Positions 29,519 to 38,505 of a stretch of 64,000 bases of DNA are shown one piece after another. The notes below the pieces were generated by a model that was given only the letters and a program-made list of their open reading frames with translations, was not told the DNA's origin and did not search any database. Where the stretch lies: positions 930,001 to 994,000 of the forward strand of contig NZ_AP022582.1 of NCBI RefSeq assembly GCF_010731595.1. Direction: 5' to 3'. The stretch is from Mycobacterium seoulense. Its GTDB lineage: Bacteria > Actinomycetota > Actinomycetes > Mycobacteriales > Mycobacteriaceae. The position numbers and the translations under genes were made by a program. Position 1 is the stretch's first letter, and each line of letters begins with the position of its first letter.

Positions 29519-31589
29519 TTGAGAGTTCTCAATGATGCGAGTGGGCTGTTGCGGGCGCGCGGCGTTCGGCTCGGCTTGGGTGTGCTGGCATTCGTAGCGG
29601 TGACGGTGGTGGCGTACCCGATCGCTCGTTACCGGATCTTCACGGGGTTTTACGATTACGACGACGAAGGCTATATGTTGGCCGATCTCAAGTCGTTCGT
29701 GAATCACGGCTGGGTCTATGACGTCTTCAGCGGCTATGGCCCTTTCTATTACGAGTTTTGGGGCGGAGTCTTTTCCGTTTTCGGGATGTCGGTTGATCAT
29801 GACGGCGGCCGCGCGGTGACCATGGTCGTTTGGGTGCTCTCGAGCCTGTTGATGGGGTTGTCCGTCTGGTGGATGAGCGGCAGCCTTGTTCTGGGCTTGG
29901 CGAGCCAGCTGGCTGTATTCGAGGCGCTTAACAGCCTCCGAGCAGAGCCGATGCATCCGGGCGGGATCATCGTCTTGTTGGTCTCGGCGATCGTGGTGTT
30001 CTCGTGTTTGGTGCGTGATCGCCGCTCACCGTTTCCGATGGCTCTGCTGGGTGGGGCCGTGGCGGCCCTGGTTCTGGTCAAGATCAATGTGGGCGTTTTC
30101 GCTTTTGCCGCGGTGGTTTTGGTGTGCATGGTCAGCTATCCGGTTCTTGCCAGGCGTCGCTGGCTGCGGTTGGTGATTGAGGTCGGGTTCGTGGCGCTGC
30201 CGCTGGTGCTGATGAGCTCGCAGATGGGTGAAGCCTGGGTTCGCCAGTACGCACTGCATGTCTTTGCGGCCGCGCTGGCCGTTGTGATTGCCTTGAGGGC
30301 CCGCGGCGTTGGGCGGCGCGACTCCAAAGAACTTTGGTGGCTTGGCGGTGGCTTGCTGGTGGTTGGGGTGACCGTGCTTTCGGTGATCCTGGCCGCGGGA
30401 ACCAGCCCCGCCGGACTAATGGAGATGATCAAGCTTCCACTGCGTTTTGCCAGTGTCTTCTCGATCCCGCTCTTTCTGCCCCGCTGGACCTATCTCCTTG
30501 ACCTGTTGGCCGTGGTGGGCGCGCTTGGCTATGGGTACGTCGCCGGTAACCGAGAGGCTGGCCCGGGGCGGGTCTGGAGGTGGCTCGTCGCAGGGTTGAG
30601 CATTGTTATCGGCCTGTTCATGGCATTCTCGGGGATTTTTTCGCTTGTGATCGGCCCGCTGGTGATCGGTTCGGTGACGCCATCGACTCGGCTGGGGCTG
30701 GTTTGCTTGGCCTGGGTGGCGTTGATCCAGCCGCCGAGCAAGTCAGACGAGAAACCCGAGAAGACGCTGTTCGCTCGTCTTTTGCTGCCGCCGTTGGCGG
30801 TTTTGCAGGCGTTGCATGCCTTCCCGGTCGCGGGCAGCCAAGTGTGGTGGTCGGTGATGCTGTTGATCCCGGTTGGGGCACTATGCATCGCAAACGGGTG
30901 CGCTGGGTCGGCGACAGTCTCGGTGAGCGGAGCGTACGGCGTAGCCCCCTCGCGGTCGGTGCGATCGCGGTGATGGTGGCAGTGCTTGTGTTGGTCGGTG
31001 TCCAGTTTGTGCAGGGGCTCGGTCAAGCTCGGGCCGTCTACAACGGCTTGGTTTCGCTCGGGCTGCCGGGCGCCCAAGAGGTCCGCGTCAGCGCTAAAGA
31101 AGCGGCGGATTACCAGGCGGCCGTCGCCGCGATCGAGAAGAACTGCAAATCGTTTGTGATGCTGCCGGTGATGAACAGCTTTTACCTCTGGACGCAGCAG
31201 CACCCGCCGACCGACTTCAAGGCGACCGTGACGACTCCGACGGCGCTGTTGGACGTTGCCCTTCAGCAGAGGGTGATCGACGCTACCCGCTCGATCGAGG
31301 GTCTTTGCCTGCTCGAAAACGCCCCACTCGCCCAGCGATGGAGTCGGTGGGGTGCTGGCGGAATGCCGCCCGGTCCGCTGGTTGGCTACCTACACGATGG
31401 CTTCACACCCATCGCCAACTTCGGCGACTACCAGCTCCTCAAACGCAAAAGCAGTAGCAGTCCATCATGAGCACCACGCCTCAGTGATACCGACACCGGG
31501 AATCCCCATCGCGAACAGAACAGACACAGGACCCACACGTCGACACATCGAAAGACGTGACAGCGCCCGCCAGGCTTACCGAAGAGAAA
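29385..31589 (+). repeat. 2.2-kb tandem duplication, copy 2
   Basis: 2205 bases matching 27030-29235. Coding differences cluster at 29648-29725, 30419-30470 and 31327-31341. Net length change is one base: minus 3 and plus 3 in the coding clusters, and minus 1 at the G run at 30896-30898. Outside the clusters only isolated changes are seen, for example one near 31232 and one near 31572. Confidence 0.95.
29519..31470 (+). pseudogene. GT-C type glycosyltransferase (tandem copy 2), frameshifted
   Basis: Same architecture as the first copy, but with FYDYDDEGYMLADL in the first outer loop, SGYGP instead of SGFGP, MEMIKLPLRFASVFSI at the second variable patch and AQRWSRWG near the C-terminus. A run of four G in copy 1 (28544-28547) is three G here (30896-30898), so the protein would stop at 30973 after about 484 residues, losing the C-terminal periplasmic domain. 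The remaining frame to 31470 is otherwise intact. This is a recent mutation, a switchable homopolymer or a base-call error. If intact it would encode 650 residues. Confidence 0.8.
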
Positions 31590-31694
31590 TCTAACCGCCG
31601 ATACTGGCACAAGAGCCGGGCGGAGCAGTCTGGCGAGTATGTTAGTGCTCGCACTTCTGAGCTGGACGTATCTCTAGTAGGAGGTCACAGCGGC

Positions 31695-31746
31695 CGCAAT
31701 GTTGTGATCGGAGGGCTACAGAGAAGCGCAATGTTGTGATCGGAGG
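31695..31746 (+). repeat. 20-bp direct repeat duplicating a ribosome-binding segment
   Basis: CGCAATGTTGTGATCGGAGG occurs at 31695-31714 and 31727-31746 (offset 32). The second copy places GGAGG 4 bases before the GTG at 31751 of the next gene. The first copy offers the same signal but no long frame follows it. It looks like a local duplication at an operon junction, where an earlier gene may have been lost. Confidence 0.75.
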
Positions 31747-31750
31747 CGCT

Positions 31751-32692
31751 GTGCCGAGTGTGAGTGTTGTGATCCCTGTCTATCGAGCAGCACTGACATT
31801 GCCTGAGTTGTATGACCAATTGAGTCATACCATGCAGCAAATCGCTCCGACGTTCGAACTCATCTTCGTCGAGGACTGCAGTGGCGACATGTCATGGCGC
31901 ATCATTACTGAACTCGCCGCGGCAGACCAGCGCGTACGGGGCATTCGCATGAGCCGCAACTACGGCCAGCAAAATGCCTTGCTGTGCGGCATCCGTGCCG
32001 CGCGCCACGACGTGATTGTTACGATGGATGACGATCTACAGCATCCGGTGAGCGAGATTGAGCAACTTCTTGCGGCGCTTGGACCCGATGTCGACGTGGT
32101 TTATGGCGCACCCCAGAATGAGCAGCATGGGTTCCTCCGCGACGTCGCGTCGCGCCTGACAAAGTTGGCGTTGGCCAGCGCCATGGGTGCTGAGGTGGCG
32201 CGGAATGTGAGTGCCTTCCGTGCGTTCCGTACCCGCTTACGGGAAGGTTTTCAGGAATATCGCAGTCCGACAGTCTCCATCGACGTATTGCTTTCCTGGA
32301 CCACATCGCGATTCACGGTCATTAAGGTGCGGCACGCGCCGCGTACGGTTGGCGTCAGCGGCTATTCGGTTCCCCGCCTCGTTCGGCACGCGATTAACCT
32401 AATGACTGGGTTCAGTACGTTACCGCTGCAAATCTCGAGCTTTATCGGGTTCGCTCTGGTCTTGTTCGGCATTTCTATTTTTGCCTATGTTGGCGCCAAT
32501 TACCTGATCAATGGCAGCGCCGTACCAGGCTTTGCATTCCTGGCCTCAATCATCGCGATCTTCTCTGGGGCGCAGCTTTTTGCACTTGGGATCATCGGCG
32601 AGTACCTCGCTCGTATGCATTTCCGCACCATGGACCGGCCGACCTATCTGGTGAGCGAGACTGTGGCATGCGATGATGCCGCCGGCGGCTGA
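31751..32692 (+). CDS. Polyprenyl-phosphate glycosyltransferase, GtrB/ArnC-like
   Basis: 313 residues from the GTG at 31751 (GGAGG 4 bases before). The GT2 domain (about 1-225) has VSVVIPVYRAALTLPEL, FVEDCSGDMSW, the NYGQQNALLCGI loop and the catalytic TMDDDLQHP (about residue 95). Two C-terminal helices follow (about 225-248 and 260-285), ending IIGEYLARMHFRTMDRPTYLV, the hallmark of GtrB/ArnC/DPM-type enzymes. These move a sugar from a nucleotide donor to polyprenyl (decaprenyl) phosphate on the cytoplasmic face. The GtrA-like flippase and WecE genes nearby suggest an amino-sugar donor (inference). Confidence 0.88.
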   Translation: MPSVSVVIPVYRAALTLPELYDQLSHTMQQIAPTFELIFVEDCSGDMSWRIITELAAADQRVRGIRMSRNYGQQNALLCGIRAARHDVIVTMDDDLQHPVSEIEQLLAALGPDVDVVYGAPQNEQHGFLRDVASRLTKLALASAMGAEVARNVSAFRAFRTRLREGFQEYRSPTVSIDVLLSWTTSRFTVIKVRHAPRTVGVSGYSVPRLVRHAINLMTGFSTLPLQISSFIGFALVLFGISIFAYVGANYLINGSAVPGFAFLASIIAIFSGAQLFALGIIGEYLARMHFRTMDRPTYLVSETVACDDAAGG

Positions 32693-32836
32693 CGACACGT
32701 GCTGGACGGAGGCGTTGACTTCCAAGCGGCATCATCAACGCTTTTAGTCCGGATATCCTGGGTCTGGGGATCCTGCCGGGGCGATTTGTGAAGGCGGCGC
32801 GCGCAGCGGGTGGCTGTGCCCAGGACACGTGCCAGA

Positions 32837-33679
32837 ATGAACGGCATGGCTAACCAGATTCGGGGCACGATTCACGCAGATGAGCTCGTCGTCGGAGACG
32901 GTATCGTAGTCGAACCTGGCGTCGTAATCACCGGAAACGGAGGGCCGGCAAAAAGGGTAGTGCTGGGCGATCACTGCTTTATAGGCCACGAGGTACGCAT
33001 CCTGGCTCCCGAGTTCCGCCTCGGCGACTATAGCAAGCTCAATATGCACACCTTCGGTCACGGCGAGCATGCGCTGCAGATCGGCCGCAACTGCTGGATT
33101 GGCGGGAATTGCGTACTTGACTGCATGGGCGGGCTCGATATCGACGACAATGTCGGCATAGGCGCGCATAGCCAGCTTTGGACGCACATCCAGTTCGGCG
33201 ATATCGTAGAGGGCTCGCGTTTCTACTCGCGTAAGTACATGCACGTGAGCCGGGACGCCTGGTTCGTTGGACACTGCGTCGTTTCCCCGGTCAGCGTGGG
33301 TGAACGCAGCATGGCGATGGTGGGATCGGTCGTGACGCGCGACATGGAGCCAAATCATATCTACGCGGGTGTGCCTGCAAAAGACGTCACAGACAAGCTC
33401 GGCCCTCAGTTCGAATCCCGGACAGTCGACCAGAAAGCGGCGAAGTTACAGGAACTGCTCGACTCTTTCTTCGTGCAACATCCGGAGTACCGAGACGCGC
33501 TTCGAATTGCCCGTTCGTCTGAAGATCGAAAACCGGGAATGACAAACTTCGATGTCTCTTCTCGCGTCTATACGCGGACTCGCTCGGAGGCTGAGGTCGC
33601 CTTCCTTAAATCGCACGTTCCGCTGGTCAAGTTTGTCCCAGAGGATGAGCCACAGTTCATCATCCGGGATCAGCCCTGA
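32837..33679 (+). CDS. Left-handed beta-helix (hexapeptide repeat) acyltransferase
   Basis: About 280 residues from the ATG at 32837; 32846 is also possible and neither has a clear ribosome site. Imperfect hexapeptide repeats run from about residue 20 to 185 (VVLGDHCFIGHEVRIL, LQIGRNCWIGGNCVLD, LDIDDNVGIGAHSQLW, AWFVGHCVVSPVSVG), ending in the canonical RDMEPNHIYAGVPAK. This is the WbbJ/LacA-type fold, which transfers an acyl group from acyl-CoA. A C-terminal helical part (about 190-280) is unusual in length. With wecE 1.3 kb away, N-acylation of a 4-amino-4,6-dideoxyhexose, or O-acetylation of a glycan, is likely. Lower GC than the flanks. Confidence 0.85.
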   Translation: MNGMANQIRGTIHADELVVGDGIVVEPGVVITGNGGPAKRVVLGDHCFIGHEVRILAPEFRLGDYSKLNMHTFGHGEHALQIGRNCWIGGNCVLDCMGGLDIDDNVGIGAHSQLWTHIQFGDIVEGSRFYSRKYMHVSRDAWFVGHCVVSPVSVGERSMAMVGSVVTRDMEPNHIYAGVPAKDVTDKLGPQFESRTVDQKAAKLQELLDSFFVQHPEYRDALRIARSSEDRKPGMTNFDVSSRVYTRTRSEAEVAFLKSHVPLVKFVPEDEPQFIIRDQP

Positions 33680-34562
33680 AACGTAAGTCAGAGAACGGTT
33701 CGAAGTGCTGAATCGATCGCGATAAACGTCCTCAAGGCTGGATCACATGTCGGCGACGGTGGGAGACTAGCCGTCGCCGAATGTCGGGCTTGCCGTAAAA
33801 CCGGTGGTCGAACCAGAAGGTTTCATTGCGGCAAGGAATGACGCTGCGGACATGCAGAGCGCTGTCCCTATATGTGCCAACGCAGGCGGTCCTTGCCAAA
33901 CCTACGACGGTTGCTCTGATGCCCCTCCCGCAATCTACGGCCACTCGTTCCGCTGGTGCGACAAGTGCCCGGCCCCGGAGCCGCATAGATCGATACCACT
34001 GCCTATTCTCGATTTCGGCGGCGGGTGAGCCATGCCTGCCTTGCGATCACGAATACCCGCAATCGCGGCGACGTCGGTACCAATCGTGATTTGATTTGGT
34101 CGATCACTTCGAATGCCGAGATCCAGAGACCCTCGTGCCAGCATCGATGCGTGTCTATACCTAGCAAGCGCGGAAGGGGTGTATCACCTGATGCCCGCCA
34201 CCACTGTAATCTTCGAGCATGTACCTGACGCTCATGGTGATTCGCCAGGTTACCGCCCTTACGGGCAACGGCGCCTGGGCGGCAGTCCCCGTCTGTCCGT
34301 TCCTTTGCACGAATCCCGTTGTCGAAGCATCTTATTAAGGCTGCGTCCGCGACTTGGGCAAGTCTTCTGGGCATGTCCACCAAGGCGCTCCAGGTCACGG
34401 TTCGGCGCGTTTGGTCGGCTCCATCGCGGGTGCGGGGGAGGGAACGTTCGTACTCAGCCCAGCGTGAACGGTCTTGGCCCACCTGGAAACGGGGCTTGTT
34501 GTTCGGTCGATCCGCCTGCAGAGCAACCTCATGGGCGGATGGGTCCAAGTGATGCGATTTGA
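33680..34562. other. 880-base stretch without a recognisable gene
   Basis: Between the acyltransferase and the GtrA gene. Short frames occur on both strands (for example 34113-34562 rightward and 34003-34548 leftward), but their translations have the biased, patternless composition of shadows. On the minus strand near 33800-33870 a short RSVIPCRNET-like string recalls the start of GT2 enzymes and could be a decayed gene fragment. The right end must hold the promoter of the GtrA-WecE pair. Composition resembles the flanking lower-GC genes. Confidence 0.45.
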
Positions 34563-34982
34563 ATGATGCACATCATCCGCGCACAATTCATACGCTACGT
34601 TCTCGTCGGCCTCGGACTGAACGCCTCTCTGTACGCGCTCTACCTCTTGTTGACGTGGCGGATCATGGGTAGCGAGGCCGCTATGACGATCACCTATAGC
34701 CTCGGCACCCTGCTCAGCTTCGTAATCAACCGCAGTCTCACATTTCGTCACCGCGGAAAACAGCTTGCCGCGCTGCGACGGTTTCTGTTGTGCTACGCCC
34801 TCCTCTATCTTATTAACTTCTGCACTCTGTGGCTGATTGCTGGCCAAATGGGTTTCCCTCACCAGATCGTTCAGGGCTGCGTGGTCGTAGTGCTGCCGCT
34901 GCTAGCTTTCATAATGCAGAAATATTGGGTTTTCGCTGCCAGCGTCGGCAGCGCGGGACGGATCAGGGCAAGGACCATGTGA
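34563..34982 (+). CDS. GtrA-like membrane protein (lipid-linked sugar flippase candidate)
   Basis: 139 residues with four helices (about 8-30, 38-58, 72-94 and 99-122). Family marks: FIRYVLVGLGLNASLYALYLLL at the N-terminus, the central SFVINRSLTFRHRGK, and a final AFIMQKYWVF. GtrA proteins are thought to flip polyprenyl-phosphate sugars across the inner membrane for use by outer-face transferases. Its TGA overlaps the ATG of wecE (TGATG), so the two are translated together, tying the flippase to the amino-sugar pathway. The GtrB-like gene is 1.9 kb upstream. Confidence 0.88.
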   Translation: MMHIIRAQFIRYVLVGLGLNASLYALYLLLTWRIMGSEAAMTITYSLGTLLSFVINRSLTFRHRGKQLAALRRFLLCYALLYLINFCTLWLIAGQMGFPHQIVQGCVVVVLPLLAFIMQKYWVFAASVGSAGRIRARTM

Positions 34983-36148
34983 TGGCCATCCGTATCCCAT
35001 TCAACAAACCTTGCGTCGTTGGGTCGGAGTTGAGTTATGTCGGACAGGCAGTCACCGGCGGGCACGCCAGCGGCGACGGCCCGTTCACCAAGCGCGCGCA
35101 GGCCATGCTGGAAACTTGCTTTGGTGCGAATCGGGTGTTGCTGACCACATCCTGCACCGCCGCCCTCGAACTGGCCGCTCTTCTTTGCGATTTGCAGCCG
35201 GGCGACGAGGTGATCATCCCTTCGTACACATTCGTTTCCACAGCGAACGCGTTCGTGCTCCGGGGCGCCAAGCCGGTGTTTGTAGATATCAGGTCGGATA
35301 CCCTCAACATCGACGAGCGACTCATCGAGCAGGCGATCACACCGCGTACGCGGGCCATATTCCCCGTCCACTACGCCGGCGTTGCCTGCGAAATGGACGT
35401 GATCATGGACATTGCCGAGCGCCATGGTCTGTTGGTTGTGGAAGATGCGGCGCAAGGTGTGGGCGCCCGCTTTAAGGATCGCTGGCTGGGCACAATCGGT
35501 CATCTTGGCTGCTACAGTTTCCATGAGACAAAAAATATTTCTTGTGGCGAGGGCGGCGCGCTGGTCATCAACGATCCAGCCATGGAAGAACGTGCCGAAA
35601 TTCTGCGCGACAAAGGTACAAACCGTAGCCAGTACATGCGCGGCCAGGTTGACAAATACACCTGGGTGGACGTGGGTTCGTCTTACCTCCCCTCCGATAT
35701 GCTCGCCGCATTCCTGGTGGGCCAGATCGAGAATATGGAAAAGATAACGAGGCGGCGTGGCGAGATATTCGACCGCTATGCATCCATTTTGGCCCCACTA
35801 GTCGAGCGCGGCCTGATTCGAATCCCTGTGGTGCCCCCGGAATGTGCCACAAATTACCATATGTTTTATGTGCTCACTGCGGACGTCGGGGAGCGTACGG
35901 CGCTCATCGATTATCTGGCTGCGGCCGGCGTCCTCGCCGTATTCCACTACGTGCCGCTGCATTCGTCGCCATTCGCACGAATGCTAGGCGTATCGCAGAT
36001 CGATTTGCCGAAGACGGACGAGTTGAGTTCAAGATTGCTGAGGCTGCCGATGTATTTCGACCTCACCGACGACGAGGTGGAGGAGGTAGCCGGTATTGTG
36101 CTGGAATTCTATCAACGGGCGTACCCTCCCCGGTGCTACGGCGCGTGA
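34982..36148 (+). CDS. wecE: WecE-type TDP-4-keto-6-deoxyhexose 4-aminotransferase
   Basis: 388 residues from the ATG that overlaps the GtrA stop. PLP-dependent sugar aminotransferase: NKPCVVGSELSYVGQAV, the SCTAALELAALL cofactor loop, VEDAAQGVGA, and the Schiff-base Lys184 in FHETKNISCGEGG. The blocks DKGTNRSQYMRGQVDKYTW and AVFHYVPLHSSP closely follow enterobacterial WecE/RffA, which makes TDP-4-amino-4,6-dideoxygalactose (TDP-Fuc4N) from TDP-4-keto-6-deoxyglucose. In M. marinum a wecE gene serves the terminal N-acylated Fuc4N of LOS-IV. The intermediate would come from the general rhamnose pathway (rmlAB), not encoded here. Confidence 0.9.
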   Translation: MAIRIPFNKPCVVGSELSYVGQAVTGGHASGDGPFTKRAQAMLETCFGANRVLLTTSCTAALELAALLCDLQPGDEVIIPSYTFVSTANAFVLRGAKPVFVDIRSDTLNIDERLIEQAITPRTRAIFPVHYAGVACEMDVIMDIAERHGLLVVEDAAQGVGARFKDRWLGTIGHLGCYSFHETKNISCGEGGALVINDPAMEERAEILRDKGTNRSQYMRGQVDKYTWVDVGSSYLPSDMLAAFLVGQIENMEKITRRRGEIFDRYASILAPLVERGLIRIPVVPPECATNYHMFYVLTADVGERTALIDYLAAAGVLAVFHYVPLHSSPFARMLGVSQIDLPKTDELSSRLLRLPMYFDLTDDEVEEVAGIVLEFYQRAYPPRCYGA

Positions 36149-36174
36149 CATCTAGCGCACTTGGCTCGACCGGA

Positions 36175-36669
36175 TCAAATAGGGACTTCGCCGACGACCT
36201 CGGCGGCGTGCTCGGAAGTATCGCCTGCGAGCTTGAAGAGGCACCGGTCCAGAATGAGGAAGCGGCCGACCCAGACGATGCCCAATCCCAGCATCTGGGC
36301 GGCGAACACTGCTGCACCTCGCACGAGGTCTGTCCGATCGGCCATCGCGTTCTCGATGAGATGGGTGAACAGAGTGGCCAGCGTGACGCCCAGCATCACG
36401 GCCACCCAGAATACGAGCATTTGGCTACGCAGGTTCGCTCGTGATGTGACCCGCCAAACGAAGTGCTTATTGGCAAAGAAGTTGGGGACCGTGATGATGG
36501 CGGCCTGCAGCAGTGACGCGGTGGTGTAGTTGTGCAGCCACAGGCCCAAGATCTGGATGAGAATCTGGCCGAGGGGGACGAAGACCGCCGACACGGCGGC
36601 GTAGCGCAGCTTCTTACGGGTTTCCTCCGTGCGGGCGAACGCGACGAGACTCAATCGCGGGAAGGCCAC
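36175..36669 (-). CDS. Second GtrA-like membrane protein
   Basis: 164 residues from GTG. Four helices (about 24-44, 50-66, 83-103 and 118-140) with the GtrA pattern LRYAAVSAVFVPLGQILI, a central IITVPNFFANKHFVWRV and a final WVGRFLILDRCLF. It differs strongly from the 34563 gene, so it is not a recent duplicate. It is convergent with wecE (26 bases apart) and may be monocistronic. Two intact GtrA-like proteins suggest two different lipid-linked sugars, or one serving arabinan or mannan synthesis (inference). Confidence 0.85.
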   Translation of the reverse strand: MAFPRLSLVAFARTEETRKKLRYAAVSAVFVPLGQILIQILGLWLHNYTTASLLQAAIITVPNFFANKHFVWRVTSRANLRSQMLVFWVAVMLGVTLATLFTHLIENAMADRTDLVRGAAVFAAQMLGLGIVWVGRFLILDRCLFKLAGDTSEHAAEVVGEVPI

Positions 36670-37287
36670 GTTCGGCCAAGATACTCTTAGCGGGCCGCTC
36701 TAGGCCCGAATTGACGGATTCTAAAGCCCGCCCGCCGATGAATTTTTCGGGAACGAGTGGTGACCGGGATAGCCGGGTGCAGACACCTGATGAAGACTGC
36801 AAATTCCTGTGAAGCCGTTGATACTTGCCGCCCCCTGGCTTCCTGCAAGAGCAATCGTTAATCGTTCGTCTGACACTCACTGCTCGCCACGGTCTGCCAG
36901 TTGATCGTCGTCGCAGTCCTGCTCAGGCGACAGCGCCGCACCACCGCCCCGCTCCGATGACATCACTCATGTCGATGCTGGATGGCGACACCATGAGCAC
37001 GTCAATCTGCGAAAACGGGATACACGAAGCTGGATATCAGCTATATGCTGTCGGCATCCACGCGGAGGCCGAAAAATCGGGGGTCGAGGCGTTTTGGTAT
37101 CGCATACATTGGCGGCTCTTCCATTGGAAGCCCATTCGCCAAGTGCAGCTGCAATGTATCGAACACATGCGACTTTCGCGCCGGCGTCGAAGCGGTACCA
37201 AACCGAACGATCTCGACGACGCTCACCGCGCGCCGAGCCCGCACAGAGAGTCGCGCCGAACCCCTAGGGGGAGTAGAGAGGGAACTC
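36670..37287. other. Divergent intergenic region with no recognisable gene
   Basis: About 620 bases between the leftward GtrA gene and the rightward dehydrogenase operon. Rightward frames (36825-37304, and 37045 onward in the dehydrogenase frame) give no family-like sequence. The dehydrogenase homology and a GAGAGGGA ribosome site both place the start at 37288. It must hold promoters in both directions. I see no repeats. Confidence 0.45.
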
Positions 37288-38505
37288 GTGGGATCGTCAG
37301 CTGAATCGGCAGAATTCGAGTTCGACGTCTGCGTCGTCGGCGGCTGTGGGCACGTCGGCCTGCCGCTGGCCATCGTGATGGCTCACCGCGATCTGCGAGT
37401 CGCTATCGACGACATCGATACCGGTGCCGTCGAAATGGTCCGCTCGGGACGCATGCCCTTCGTGGAAGAGAAGGCCGAGCCCATGCTCGCTGAGGTCATT
37501 AACCGGAACCTGATCGCCGACAACGACCCGACGCTCATCTCGAGGTCGCGGATGGTCGTCGTCATCATCGGCACGCCGGTCGATGAGCACCTGAACCCCA
37601 CCTTCCACAAGATCCATCGCTTCTTTGAAAGCCTGATGCCGTATTTCGTCGACGGTCAGTGCATCATTCTTCGGAGTACGGTCTACCCGGGCACGACCGA
37701 GAGGCTCGATGCTCTCGTGCGGGCGGCGGGGCGTTCCGTCCATGTAGCTTTTTGCCCCGAAAGAATCGCCCAGGGGCGCGCCATGCGTGAACTCGTCGAG
37801 TTACCACAAATCGTGGCGGGCTGCGACGACGAGGCAACAAGAGTCGCCACCGATCTCTTCAGCCGGATCGCCCCGTCGATCGTTACGATGCGGCCGATCG
37901 AAGCCGAGCTGACGAAGATCTTCGCCAACGTCTGGCGTTACATCCAGTTCGCGACCGCCAATCAGTTCTTCATGATCGCAACGGATTTCGGGATGGACTT
38001 CTACCGTATTTATGACGCGCTCACACGCGACTATCCCAGGATGGCCGGATTGCCGAAGAGTGGGTTTGCTGCCGGGCCGTGTCTGTTCAAGGACACCATG
38101 CAGCTCGCGGCCGCGACCGAGTCGCGATTCTCGCTTGGGCACGCGGCGATGCTGATCAACGAGGGCCTTCCGAACTTCGTCGTCGAACACATGAAATCGC
38201 GATACCCTCTTCAGGACTTGACGGTTGGCATCCTGGGCATGGCATTCAAGGGCGACAGCGATGACACTCGGGAGTCACTGTCGTACAAACTGCGGAAGAT
38301 CCTGGAGTACGAGGCGGCTGCCGTCATTTGCACTGACCCGTTCGTCGAGGACCCTCGCCTTATCCCGCTAGACGCGGCCGTCGAGCAGTCCGACATCCTT
38401 GTGCTCGGGGCACCGCACAGCGACTACCGGGCGCTGGTGATCCCGGATGACAAGCCGGTCGTCGATATTTGGAACTTCTTCGGAAAGGGAGCGCAGCTCA
38501 CGTGA
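37288..38505 (+). CDS. UDP-sugar dehydrogenase, WecC/UDP-glucose-GDP-mannose dehydrogenase family
   Basis: 405 residues from GTG with GAGAGGGA about 5 bases before it. The NAD-binding start is CVVGGCGHVGLPLAIVMA. Later blocks are VVVIIGTPVDEH, ILRSTVYPGTTE, FCPERIAQGRA and the catalytic Cys265 in GPCLFKD, then ILGMAFKGDSDDTRESLS. The CPERIAQG stretch is closest to the UDP-ManNAc/UDP-GlcNAc dehydrogenases (WecC/WbpA group), so it probably makes a UDP-hexosaminuronic or uronic acid. It opens a tight four-gene operon; the SDR start overlaps its stop (GTGA). Confidence 0.85.
   Translation: MGSSAESAEFEFDVCVVGGCGHVGLPLAIVMAHRDLRVAIDDIDTGAVEMVRSGRMPFVEEKAEPMLAEVINRNLIADNDPTLISRSRMVVVIIGTPVDEHLNPTFHKIHRFFESLMPYFVDGQCIILRSTVYPGTTERLDALVRAAGRSVHVAFCPERIAQGRAMRELVELPQIVAGCDDEATRVATDLFSRIAPSIVTMRPIEAELTKIFANVWRYIQFATANQFFMIATDFGMDFYRIYDALTRDYPRMAGLPKSGFAAGPCLFKDTMQLAAATESRFSLGHAAMLINEGLPNFVVEHMKSRYPLQDLTVGILGMAFKGDSDDTRESLSYKLRKILEYEAAAVICTDPFVEDPRLIPLDAAVEQSDILVLGAPHSDYRALVIPDDKPVVDIWNFFGKGAQLT

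Noticed and set aside
27030..31589. Insertion sequence or composite transposon
   Set aside because: The repeats are direct gene-bearing units without transposase, terminal inverted repeats or target duplication; a plain tandem duplication fits.
33732..33986. Leftward frame containing RSVIPCRNET, like the start of GT2 enzymes
   Set aside because: Only a short string matches and the following sequence lacks the GT2 pattern; kept as a possible relic only.
34003..34548. 181-codon leftward frame between the acyltransferase and GtrA genes
   Set aside because: No ribosome site, no recognisable family, shadow-like composition.
36825..37304. 159-codon frame before the WecC-like dehydrogenase
   Set aside because: Arg/His/Pro-rich sequence without motif; runs into the dehydrogenase ribosome site in a different frame.
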